Below are positions 1 to 6,044 of a stretch of DNA of 6,881 nt, piece after piece. This DNA comes from an uncultured Desulfobacterales bacterium (GTDB lineage Bacteria; Desulfobacterota; Desulfobacteria; Desulfobacterales; G020354645): the NCBI GenBank assembly GCA_947259865.1, contig CAMYNZ010000204.1, forward strand, positions 1-6,881, in the 5' to 3' direction. How positions within the stretch are numbered: position 1 is the first letter of the stretch; every line of letters begins with the position of its first letter. The notes under the pieces were generated by a model. It was not told the DNA's origin and did no database searches. It saw nothing but the letters and a program-made list of their open reading frames with translations. Both the position numbers and the translations under genes were made by a program.

Positions 1-70
1 GCTTCCGCTATGAGCTTTCAACTTTCAGCTTTGAGCTATGAGCTAAATTGCTTTCAGCTATGAGCTTGAT
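1..70. repeat. Degenerate heptanucleotide tandem array (GCTATGA type)
   Basis: Units of seven bases with consensus GCTATGA or GCTTTCA run in phase from position 7 (starts 7, 14, 21, 28, 35, 42). They slip by one base at 49 and resume at 50, 57 and 64. The exact 10-mer GCTATGAGCT occurs at 7-16, 35-44 and 57-66. The array is cut by the window edge, so its true length is unknown. It ends just upstream of the promoter of the ATPase gene. No coding role is apparent. It resembles in style the heptameric short tandem repeats described from filamentous cyanobacteria, but that is an analogy only. Confidence 0.8.
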
Positions 71-85
71 TGCGCCTTCCCTTGA

Positions 86-114
86 TTGACATAACCCATT
101 AAATCCGTTATATT
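86..114 (+). promoter_or_regulatory. Sigma-70 type promoter of the ATPase gene
   Basis: A perfect -35 box TTGACA lies at 86-91 and a near-consensus -10 box TATATT at 109-114, with the ideal 17-bp spacer. Transcription would start near 121, giving a leader of about 93 nt before the ATG at 214. I see no clear riboswitch or strong hairpin in that leader. Promoter strength and start are inferred from sequence alone. Confidence 0.68.
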
Positions 115-213
115 TTAGGTTGTAACTATCCCAGTACTCACCCAAAAATCCGAAAGATGTAAACTGCCCGCAAGAGTATTTCAGGGCTTTGTGGATCAGG
201 CGAAAGGCTTTGT

Positions 214-2025
214 ATGGCACCCATCGATCAATTCGATCCTAAAACAGTGTGCACCGCTCTTGTGAAAAGGGGTGTTATGTCCCGGGACCAGGCCAAAAAC
301 ATCCTCACCAAACAATCTGCCATCAGACAAAAATTAGAAAAACAAACGGCCAGGAAGCAGAAAGACGGTGCAGCCAATGCCAATGGTAGTGTTACGATTG
401 TCGATGTGATCGCATCCTTGAGATTGGGACGCGGAGACGGTCAACACGGATTATTGGATGAAGATGCCGTATTTGAGGTACTTGCCCGGGAATGGGATTT
501 TCCCTACAAGAAAATAGATCCCCTGAAACTGGATCTCAATCTGGTAACAACCACAATCCCGCGCAATTTTGCTATGAAACACCTTGTGCTGCCCATTGAT
601 ATAAAAGATGGCCATGTGATGGTGGCATCTCCAAGCCCGCCTAATTTAGAAGTCCTCGATGATATTACGCGTGTCACCAATTTAAAGGTCGACATCATCA
701 TCAGCTCCAAAACCGATATCATAAAGCTCATCAAAGAATTTTTCGGATTCAAACGCTCCATTGCTGCAGCCGAGGATATGTTTGCCGGCCCATCGGTGGA
801 AATAGGAAACCTGGAACAGTACGTGCGTCTGAAGTCCACCGACGAAATCCAATCCACAGATCACCACATCGTAAATGCCGTCAATCATTTACTTCTGTAT
901 GCTTTCGATCAACGGGCCAGTGATATTCACATCGAGCCTAAACGCGATGAAGTCATGGTGCGGATGCGGATCGACGGCGTGCTGCACACGGTCTATAAAC
1001 TGCCTAAAAAAGTGCATAATCCGATGATTAGCCGGATAAAGACCCTCTCGCGCCTGAACATTGCGGAAAAGAGGAGGCCCCAGGACGGTCGAATCAAAAC
1101 CGACAAGGGCGGCGCGGAAGTCGAGATACGAATCTCCACTGTCCCGGTAGCCTTCGGAGAGAAAGTTGTCATGCGGGTTATGGATCCGGATATTCTTTTT
1201 CAGGACCTGGATGGACTGGGATTTTCTGCCACGGATTTGAGCCGCTATAATCAATTTGTAAACATGCCTCACGGCATCGTTCTCGTTTGCGGCCCCACCG
1301 GCAGCGGCAAGTCCACCACCCTGTATTCAACCCTGCGCAGACTTTCCACACCGGAAAATAACGTTATAACCGTAGAAGACCCCATTGAAATGATTCACGA
1401 AGATTTCAACCAGATCGGTGTACAACCGGCCATCGATGTTACTTTTGCTACTATATTGCGTACCATACTGCGGCAGGATCCCGACATCATAATGGTCGGC
1501 GAGATGCGTGATCTGGATACTGCCAGAAACGCTGTACAGGCCGCTCTGACCGGTCATCTGGTACTATCAACCCTTCACACCAATGACGCTCCCACCTCGG
1601 TTACCCGGCTTCTGGATCTGGGTATTCCCGCTTTCTTAATCCAGGCCACCCTGGTCGGCATTCTGGCCCAGCGGCTGGTCCGAAAAATTTGCAAACACTG
1701 CGAAGAGAAATTTGAGATAGACACGGCGGAACTGCAACGCATGGGGTTGGAGGTGGGCAAAAAGGGCGCCATCAAGCTGCAGCGCGGTAAGGGCTGCGTC
1801 AAGTGCCGTCACACAGGTTATCGCGGCCGAACCGGTATTTTTGAAGTACTTCCTTATACGGAAGGATTAAAGAAACTGACCACGGCCAAAACCGATGTTG
1901 AAAAGTTAAAGGTGCGTGCCCGGGAAGAGGGCATGTTTACATTACGGGAAAGCGCTGTAAAAAAACTGCTCGAAGGCGGAACCACCTACGAGGAAGTATT
2001 GAAGGTCACCTGGGAACAGATGTAA
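214..2025 (+). CDS. GspE/PilB-family type II secretion / type IV pilus assembly ATPase
   Basis: This is a complete 603-residue cytoplasmic hexameric ATPase of the kind that powers pilin or pseudopilin polymerisation at the inner membrane. An N-terminal regulatory region (about 1-180, MshEN/T2SSE_N-like from about 85) precedes the motor. Motifs in order: the conserved RRPQDGRI segment (287-294), Walker A GPTGSGKST (360-368), Asp box ITVEDPIE (385-392), Walker B DIIMVGEMRD (424-433), His box STLHTND (452-458), and a tetracysteine zinc site, CxxC at C493/C496 and CxxC at C528/C531. The motifs TVEDPIE and QAALTGHLVLSTLHTND are closer to GspE/MshE than to classical PilB, which usually reads TAEDPVE, so I do not choose between the names. 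An AAAGG ribosome site lies 6 nt before the ATG. It stands alone, with no pilC, pilT or gsp neighbour in view. No key residue is missing. It is slightly longer than the roughly 500-570 residues usual for the family. Confidence 0.95.
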   Translation: MAPIDQFDPKTVCTALVKRGVMSRDQAKNILTKQSAIRQKLEKQTARKQKDGAANANGSVTIVDVIASLRLGRGDGQHGLLDEDAVFEVLAREWDFPYKKIDPLKLDLNLVTTTIPRNFAMKHLVLPIDIKDGHVMVASPSPPNLEVLDDITRVTNLKVDIIISSKTDIIKLIKEFFGFKRSIAAAEDMFAGPSVEIGNLEQYVRLKSTDEIQSTDHHIVNAVNHLLLYAFDQRASDIHIEPKRDEVMVRMRIDGVLHTVYKLPKKVHNPMISRIKTLSRLNIAEKRRPQDGRIKTDKGGAEVEIRISTVPVAFGEKVVMRVMDPDILFQDLDGLGFSATDLSRYNQFVNMPHGIVLVCGPTGSGKSTTLYSTLRRLSTPENNVITVEDPIEMIHEDFNQIGVQPAIDVTFATILRTILRQDPDIIMVGEMRDLDTARNAVQAALTGHLVLSTLHTNDAPTSVTRLLDLGIPAFLIQATLVGILAQRLVRKICKHCEEKFEIDTAELQRMGLEVGKKGAIKLQRGKGCVKCRHTGYRGRTGIFEVLPYTEGLKKLTTAKTDVEKLKVRAREEGMFTLRESAVKKLLEGGTTYEEVLKVTWEQM

Positions 2026-2093
2026 CAAATGCTACACATCCTTGTTACTGCAATCAAATCCCGATCAGTGATACCCTACCAGTTAAGCACCCA

Positions 2094-3230
2094 CTATTCA
2101 AAAGGTGTCCGGATGAGTGATCCCGGTCTTATGTTGCGGGTTACTTTGGTGATAGCAACGGTGGCGGTTGTTTTTTCGGTGTGCAACACCAGCAAAGAAC
2201 CGATGGTTACCGGTCGCAGCTGTGTTCTTTTTTTTCTTGAGCCAATACGTTCAGTATCCTGGTAATAGATGTTGTAAACCTGCCCGGGCAATACACCGTC
2301 TTTTTCCCCTTTATCGATAAATACTCTCGTATTATCACCGATGATAAGGTTGTGATTTTCGGCAATGATAACCTTCCCAAAAAGTCCCTCCTGGCTTTTG
2401 CGCCTGGCAATTTTCATACTTCTTCGGGTGTACGGCATCAAGAGATCGTCAACTCTGATATTGCTGAATGCTTGAACGATTTTACCAATGGCATAATCAG
2501 GCTCGGATTGAATGATTTCGACAACACCTAATATATAGTGTTGAATTCCGATGTATTTTCCCGTCTTGCGGTCTCTGATGGGGTCGAAAGTCCTGTAAAC
2601 GGTATAGCGGCTTCCCGGGCTCAGGGTGGAGACTTTTTGGTAGTTGATATATACAATATCATGCTGACTAATCATTCTCTGGGGGCCCCGCACCTTAAAA
2701 ATTTTGCCCGTCGGTTTTATGGCTTTTTTGCGGATGAAACCCACCTGTTCCATTGCGGCATATGTATAGTATCCCGATACCGGCTGCGGCGTCTCTTCAG
2801 GTATGACCTGCGCCATTGGCTCCGGTTCCGGTTCGAGTTCGAGTGGCGCTTCCACAACCTGAGTGGTGGCCTCAACCGGTACTTCTTCCTCAACCGGTTG
2901 CGAGTGCCGTTCAACATCCTGACGGCGATACAACCGTATGCGCTCGCCGGGGTATATACGATGCGGATTTGCGATTTGGGAGTTACCGCTCCAAAGATCG
3001 GGCCACAGGTAAGCTGAATTGGAAAATCGCTGTGAAATATCCCACAGGGTATCGCCCTTTTTCACCGTGTAATAAATCCCACTTTCGGTTTCAACCACCT
3101 CCAGATCCTCGATACCGCTCTGACGATTCTGCGAAGCCGGGGGTACGTCCTGTGCCGCAATATGTGCAGGAGAAATTATCATAAATACCGTTAAAATAAA
3201 CGATAACGAGAGTAGATTTTTTAACTTCAT
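2094..3230 (-). CDS. Exported LysM-domain protein with duplicated C-terminal module
   Basis: A 378-residue protein that probably binds peptidoglycan in the periplasm. Residues 1-26 form a signal peptide (KLK basic start, hydrophobic 6-20, cleavage likely after A26). A single LysM domain spans about 54-101 (YYTVKKGDTLWDISQRF at its start, then a NPHRIYPGERIRL end). A Glu/Pro-rich linker follows (112-150), then a C-terminal region (153-378) that appears to hold two copies of one module: LSPGSRYTVYR (203-213) matches VLPGQVYNIYY (313-323), and SNIRVDDLLMP (256-266) matches RNIRPGSLIRTP (365-376). No catalytic motif is visible, so an enzyme is unlikely. A GGAG ribosome site (complement of 3237-3240) is 7 nt before the ATG. 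It converges on the ATPase gene with only 68 bp between stops and no obvious terminator there. Similar LysM proteins of unknown role occur in Desulfobacterota; its exact function is not known to me. Confidence 0.9.
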   Translation of the reverse strand: MKLKNLLSLSFILTVFMIISPAHIAAQDVPPASQNRQSGIEDLEVVETESGIYYTVKKGDTLWDISQRFSNSAYLWPDLWSGNSQIANPHRIYPGERIRLYRRQDVERHSQPVEEEVPVEATTQVVEAPLELEPEPEPMAQVIPEETPQPVSGYYTYAAMEQVGFIRKKAIKPTGKIFKVRGPQRMISQHDIVYINYQKVSTLSPGSRYTVYRTFDPIRDRKTGKYIGIQHYILGVVEIIQSEPDYAIGKIVQAFSNIRVDDLLMPYTRRSMKIARRKSQEGLFGKVIIAENHNLIIGDNTRVFIDKGEKDGVLPGQVYNIYYQDTERIGSRKKRTQLRPVTIGSLLVLHTEKTTATVAITKVTRNIRPGSLIRTPFE

Positions 3231-3282
3231 TTTACACTCCGATGTACGGGTAGAATGTTGTCAACGGTTAAAATGTTCAATA

Positions 3283-3312
3283 ATTTTAGCTTGATTTGCG
3301 CGGATTTGTCAA
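3283..3312 (-). promoter_or_regulatory. Sigma-70 type promoter of the LysM gene
   Basis: On the minus strand a perfect TTGACA (complement of 3307-3312) is followed after 18 bp by TAAAAT (complement of 3283-3288). The start would fall near 3276, leaving a leader of about 45 nt. A second TTGACA occurs closer to the gene (complement of 3257-3262) but lacks room for a -10 box before the start codon. Confidence 0.6.
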
Positions 3313-3355
3313 GTCTTCAATCCTGGAGCCACCAAAAGAGGGCAACCGGAGAAAA

Positions 3356-3512
3356 GGACTGGAGTAATGGCAAAAACAATCGTTGCGAGTTGCGCGATGC
3401 GGGTTGCGCGTTCCATTTTTGAACTCGCAACTCGAAACACGCAACCCGCAACAGGCGCTTATAACTTACTTTGTTAGATTGAAATTCCATTACTCCATAA
3501 CTCCAGTACTCC
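3356..3512. repeat. Nested inverted repeat of octamer and heptamer arrays
   Basis: The outer layer is an octamer repeat of type GGAGTAAT. A perfect 11-bp match, TGGAGTAATGG at 3360-3370, is inverted at 3487-3497, and the right side carries four octamers in phase over 3481-3512. The inner layer is a heptamer repeat of type GTTGCGA: five in-phase units at 3382-3416 on the plus strand, and five on the minus strand reading from 3452 down to 3418. The two inner arms match at about 27 of 35 positions. The whole block can fold as one long stem on either strand. It lies in the spacer between the divergent LysM gene and pilin operon and encodes nothing recognisable. Confidence 0.8.
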
Positions 3513-3576
3513 TGCGCTTGAATCCGTCCCTCTTCGACCCCATTGGTCCATTCGTGGGAAGTCAACGATCACCCCC

Positions 3577-3757
3577 AGAGAGACTGTGTCGTAATTGACA
3601 AAACGACACATACTGCTGTTTTGTCATTCCGGGCTTGACCCGGAATCCAGTGTTTTTTCAGATTGTTATGCTACTGGATGCCGGATCAAGTCCGGCATGA
3701 CGGGCAGAAATAAAACGCTTTTTAGAATTATGACACAGCCTGAGAGAGACTGTGACA
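3577..3757. repeat. Dispersed palindromic element (MITE-like or REP-like)
   Basis: Two 28-nt arms, 3623-3650 and 3674-3701, are inverted copies matching at 24 of 28 positions. Each arm is also a hairpin by itself (stems 3627-3633/3639-3645 and 3679-3685/3691-3697). Outside them a 13-nt inverted pair matches at 12 of 13 (3584-3596 and 3726-3738). A perfect 9-nt inverted pair, TGACAAAAC, sits at 3596-3604 and 3618-3626, and an 8-nt pair TGTGTCGT/ACGACACA at 3585-3592 and 3603-3610. The direct repeat AGAGAGACTGTG brackets the block at 3577-3588 and 3743-3754. The core resembles a palindrome seen repeatedly in proteobacterial spacers, whose spurious translation reads like GLDPESS...KSGMTG. There is no transposase, so movement would need help in trans. 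The exact ends are uncertain. Confidence 0.75.
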
Positions 3758-3798
3758 CAAATCGTCATTTTAAAAGGGAAAGCCTGGCTATTAAAAAA

Positions 3799-3847
3799 TT
3801 TTATAGTTTTAAAAATATTTAACTATAAAAGTAATACTTCGTATTAC
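3799..3847. promoter_or_regulatory. Two abutting palindromes, possible enhancer-protein sites
   Basis: A perfect 10-bp inverted repeat, TTTTATAGTT at 3799-3808 with its complement at 3821-3830 (12-nt spacer), is followed without a gap by GTAATAC (3831-3837), TTC, GTATTAC (3841-3847). They are centred about 200 and 177 bp upstream of the predicted sigma-54 start. That is a usual distance for activators such as PilR or other NtrC-type enhancer-binding proteins. The binding role is inference. AT-rich DNA makes some palindromes by chance, but these are perfect. Confidence 0.4.
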
Positions 3848-3917
3848 ACAAATTGCATCAATCTTTTATTAATGATTCTTTGCCCGCCTACTTTTTATAT
3901 CCATATTATCAATAATA

Positions 3918-3938
3918 ACAATTAATTATACTAATTGT
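3918..3938. promoter_or_regulatory. AT-rich palindrome upstream of the sigma-54 promoter
   Basis: ACAATTA (3918-3924) and TAATTGT (3932-3938) form a perfect 7-bp inverted repeat with a 7-nt spacer, centred about 88 bp before the predicted start. A second small one, AGCCT-GTAT-AGGCT, lies at 3952-3965. They could be regulator or IHF-type sites; nothing in the sequence proves this. Confidence 0.25.
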
Positions 3939-3990
3939 GCCCGGCATATTTAGCCTGTATAGGCTGCCTCGGATATCAACCCGGCTAAAA

Positions 3991-4005
3991 TGGCACTCTA
4001 TTTGC
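3991..4005 (+). promoter_or_regulatory. Sigma-54 (RpoN) -24/-12 promoter of the minor-pilin operon
   Basis: The sequence TGGCAC (3991-3996), five bases, then TTGC (4002-4005) matches the RpoN consensus. The invariant GG (3992-3993) and GC (4004-4005) are separated by exactly 10 bases, as required. The predicted start is near 4016, giving a leader of about 50 nt to the pilin ATG at 4066. Pilin genes are classic RpoN targets, activated by PilR in Pseudomonas and Geobacter. Transcription here would therefore need an NtrC-family activator, for which upstream palindromes are present. Confidence 0.8.
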
Positions 4006-4027
4006 TTACGACAGGGTAACCCTATCT

Positions 4028-4039
4028 CTGCAATTGCAG
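4028..4039 (+). promoter_or_regulatory. 12-bp perfect palindrome in the pilin leader
   Basis: CTGCAATTGCAG lies about 12 nt after the predicted sigma-54 start and 17 nt before the AGGA ribosome site. In RNA it gives only a 4-bp stem with an AATT loop, so a DNA-level operator is as likely as an RNA structure. It may also be chance. Confidence 0.25.
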
Positions 4040-4065
4040 GCACTAGCAAACCGACGAGGAAGATT

Positions 4066-4554
4066 ATGCGCAAAGAATCCGGATTCACACTAATAGAGCT
4101 CATGGTAACCATGGCTATCGTTCTTATCATGGCCTCGATTGCCGTGCCTACCTTATTATCCTGGCTGCCAAAGCAAAGATTGAGAGGGGCGGTTACGGAC
4201 CTTGTGTCGGACATACAGTTAACCAAACTTAGCGCCATCAAGGAAAACCGAGACTGGGCCATGGTTTTTGATACTGCCAATGACATCTATTATGTGTGTT
4301 CAGATCCCGGCCCCAACTTCATCTGGGACGGACCACCGGCTATGACGGGCAATGATATCTGTGTAAAGACAATCCGGTTATCGAGGATCGGGTCAGGTGT
4401 CCAGTTCATAGTGGTCAGCCCCCCCGCTTTCATTCAATTCGATAGCAGGGGCTTGAGCAATGCCGTCCAGGTTGACGTAACCAATATGACCGGTTCCCCT
4501 TCATACAGGATACAAACCACGCTAGCCGGCGGGGTTATTTCGGATAAACTATAA
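4066..4554 (+). CDS. FimT/GspH-like minor pseudopilin
   Basis: A 162-residue class III prepilin. MRKESG precedes the cleavage point after G6, and the mature protein begins FTLIELMV with the key Glu at mature position 5 (E11). The hydrophobic helix (7-33) anchors it in the inner membrane before assembly. The globular part (about 40-160) fits the GspH/FimT fold, including the FDSRGLSN motif (125-132) and a C-terminal GGVI strand. C78 and C99 could form a disulfide. I chose the ATG at 4066 because it gives a normal short leader and has AGGA 5 nt upstream. An upstream GTG at 3937 would add 43 unlikely residues and lies before the predicted transcript start. It is first in the operon, as FimU/FimT usually is in minor-pilin clusters, and its stop codon overlaps the next gene's ribosome site. 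Confidence 0.92.
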   Translation: MRKESGFTLIELMVTMAIVLIMASIAVPTLLSWLPKQRLRGAVTDLVSDIQLTKLSAIKENRDWAMVFDTANDIYYVCSDPGPNFIWDGPPAMTGNDICVKTIRLSRIGSGVQFIVVSPPAFIQFDSRGLSNAVQVDVTNMTGSPSYRIQTTLAGGVISDKL

Positions 4555-4565
4555 AGGATTATCGC

Positions 4566-5450
4566 ATGTTGCAATATTCAAATACAACCACTCATTTATC
4601 TGTTGACAAATCTCGCACGAACTCCGGGTTTACATTGATTGAACTCATGGTGGCCCTGGTCGTGGGTGCCGTGGTGATAGCGATCACGTTTTCCGTCTAT
4701 ACCGTGCAGCAGCGCTCTTTCAAGAGAGAGACAATGGTTGTTAGGGCGCAACAGAATGTGAGAACCGCATTTATTCTGATTGAAAAGGAGCTGCGCATGG
4801 TCGGCTATGACCGCAGCAATACCGATTTGTTCGGTATTACCGACATCCGGTTGGATGGTGCCGGAAACGGTACACTGGCGTTTACGGCCGATATGGGTGA
4901 TGCCAATGCGGATAACGGTTTCCTGGATGGTAATGAAACGTTTACCTATGCACTCTATGATTCTGCCACGACACCGGCTGTCGGAAACCTGGATCTCGGG
5001 CGCACCGTCGGTACGGTTGGTGTAGATACCACCGAGCTTGTTGCAGCCGGGATTGAGGCGCTGGGTTTCGTGTTTGCCTTTGATGCCGATGCTGACGGCC
5101 GGCTGGATTTTAATGATATCGACGGCGACGACATAATGGATCCACCCAATGAAGGCATTTATTGGGCTGTGGATTCGGACGGCGATAACGATCTCGATAT
5201 TGAGCTGGATACCAATAAAGACGGAGAAGTCAATACAGCCGACGGTACCGCCGCTTTGCCGGCCGATGTCGCTGTCGACCGCATACGGGCCATGAAAGTG
5301 TTTATACTGGCCAGAACAAAGGGTGAGGATATGAGCTATAACAACAACGAAGTTTACAGAGTCGGAAGTCGGGTGGTCGCCGGCGGCGGCGATCGCTTTC
5401 GACGTCGGTTGCTGGTCACAACCATCAGGTGCCGCAACCTGGGACTGTAG
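4566..5450 (+). CDS. pilW: PilW-like minor pilin with dockerin-like calcium loops
   Basis: A 294-residue prepilin. The leader is long (21 residues), with cleavage after G21 and a mature start FTLIELMVAL (Glu at +5, E26). Residues 49-80 (QQRSFKRET...RTAFILIEKELRMVGYD) are typical of PilW-type minor pilins of the pilus tip complex. The region 173-226 is very Asp-rich and holds two EF-hand or dockerin-style loops. One is D173/D175/D177/G178/D181/D184 and the other D215/N217/D219/G220/N223/D226, with more acidic repeats between. Calcium binding is therefore likely but unproven. AAGGA (4554-4558) overlaps the stop of the preceding gene, 7 nt before this ATG, suggesting translational coupling. PilW is a family-level call; confidence in the prepilin class is higher than in the name. 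Confidence 0.9.
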   Translation: MLQYSNTTTHLSVDKSRTNSGFTLIELMVALVVGAVVIAITFSVYTVQQRSFKRETMVVRAQQNVRTAFILIEKELRMVGYDRSNTDLFGITDIRLDGAGNGTLAFTADMGDANADNGFLDGNETFTYALYDSATTPAVGNLDLGRTVGTVGVDTTELVAAGIEALGFVFAFDADADGRLDFNDIDGDDIMDPPNEGIYWAVDSDGDNDLDIELDTNKDGEVNTADGTAALPADVAVDRIRAMKVFILARTKGEDMSYNNNEVYRVGSRVVAGGGDRFRRRLLVTTIRCRNLGL

Positions 5451-5458
5451 TAAGTCTC

Positions 5459-5528
5459 GATGCAGGATGCACGGTTCAAGATACAGGATTCAAGATACAG
5501 GATACAGGATGCAGGATATCGGATGCTG
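5459..5528 (+). repeat. Ten-unit heptamer array (GATACAG type) between pilW and pilV
   Basis: Ten consecutive 7-base units run in phase from 5459 to 5528 with no slip. The consensus is GATACAG; GAT is kept in nine units and GGT replaces it at 5473. Exact GATACAG units lie at 5480, 5494 and 5501, and exact GATGCAG at 5459 and 5508. The array fills most of the 111-nt gap between two co-directional operon genes, so it should be transcribed. It starts 8 bases after the pilW stop and ends about 20 bases before the pilV ribosome site. Confidence 0.85.
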
Positions 5529-5561
5529 ATAAATGAAATTGAAACAGAAGGAGAACTTTAG

Positions 5562-6002
5562 ATGCACCGAAAGCAGCATTTCGCAATAAAAAATGGAAAA
5601 AATAATAAGGGTTTTTCCCTGCTTGAAGTGGTTGTTGCCCTGGGCATTTTTTCCATCGGCATTCTGGCGATTGCCGGTCTCCAGATTACGGCAACCAGCG
5701 GCAACGCCAAAGCGAGATTTAAAACCGAGGCAGCCACTCTGGCCCAGGATGTTGTGGAGCGTCTCCTGGCAATAGATTATGTTCGTGATGAGCTACCCGC
5801 AGTGCGTTCTGAATTTAACACTGCCGCCAATGGTACCCGCGCCTACACGGATCCCAGCAGCCGATATACCATCGATTGGACGGTATCGGCAGCGGATACA
5901 CCGATAAATAGAGCCATAACCGTAAATGTCAGTGTCAGGTGGTGGGCTTACGGGCTTCCGCGGCGTTATAATCTTACGTTTATCAAAACTGAGGAAATTT
6001 AG
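5562..6002 (+). CDS. pilV: PilV-like minor pilin
   Basis: A 146-residue prepilin. A basic 17-residue leader ends in NNKG, and cleavage after G17 gives FSLLEVVVALGIFSIGILA with Glu at +5 (E22). The hydrophobic helix runs to about 42. The segment KARFKTEAATLAQDVVERL (55-73) is the conserved motif of PilV-type minor pilins (type IV pilus modification protein PilV). The remainder is a short beta-rich head ending in VSVRWW. AAGGAG (5548-5553) lies 8 nt before the ATG. The order fimT-pilW-pilV swaps W and V relative to the Pseudomonas fimU-pilV-pilW cluster. It should take part in the pilus-initiation complex at the inner membrane and tip. Confidence 0.93.
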   Translation: MHRKQHFAIKNGKNNKGFSLLEVVVALGIFSIGILAIAGLQITATSGNAKARFKTEAATLAQDVVERLLAIDYVRDELPAVRSEFNTAANGTRAYTDPSSRYTIDWTVSAADTPINRAITVNVSVRWWAYGLPRRYNLTFIKTEEI

Positions 6003-6044
6003 TCCAGGCCGCAGGTCGCATAGATCTTAAAGGACAGCAACGCT

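Noticed and set aside
2022..2093. Terminator between the convergent ATPase and LysM genes
   Set aside because: The only inverted pair, GTAACAA (2022-2028) and TTGTTAC (2042-2048), has a 13-nt loop and no T tract on either strand.
2029..2265. 78-residue frame starting just after the ATPase stop
   Set aside because: It lies mostly antisense to the well-supported LysM gene, has no ribosome site and no motif.
2538..3184. Two long plus-strand frames opposite the LysM gene
   Set aside because: They are antisense shadows; the minus-strand product has a signal peptide and a clear LysM domain.
3317..3598. Overlapping 71- and 82-residue frames on both strands
   Set aside because: Both read through the octamer/heptamer inverted block and have no ribosome site or family resemblance.
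3731..3757. Hairpin GACACAG/CTGTGAC as a rho-independent terminator
   Set aside because: The stem has an internal A-A mismatch and an 11-nt loop, and no T run follows; it is part of the palindromic element.
3595..3822. 75-residue plus-strand reading frame
   Set aside because: It is simply a translation through the palindromic element; the peptide is a known kind of spurious product of such repeats.
4016..4065. Cyclic-di-GMP (GEMM) riboswitch in the pilin leader
   Set aside because: The leader is only about 50 nt and lacks the GEMM core elements (GGGCAAACC, GNRA loop and receptor). The spacer before the last gene was checked too, without success.
5459..5528. CRISPR-like array
   Set aside because: The units are contiguous 7-mers without spacers, and there are no cas genes.
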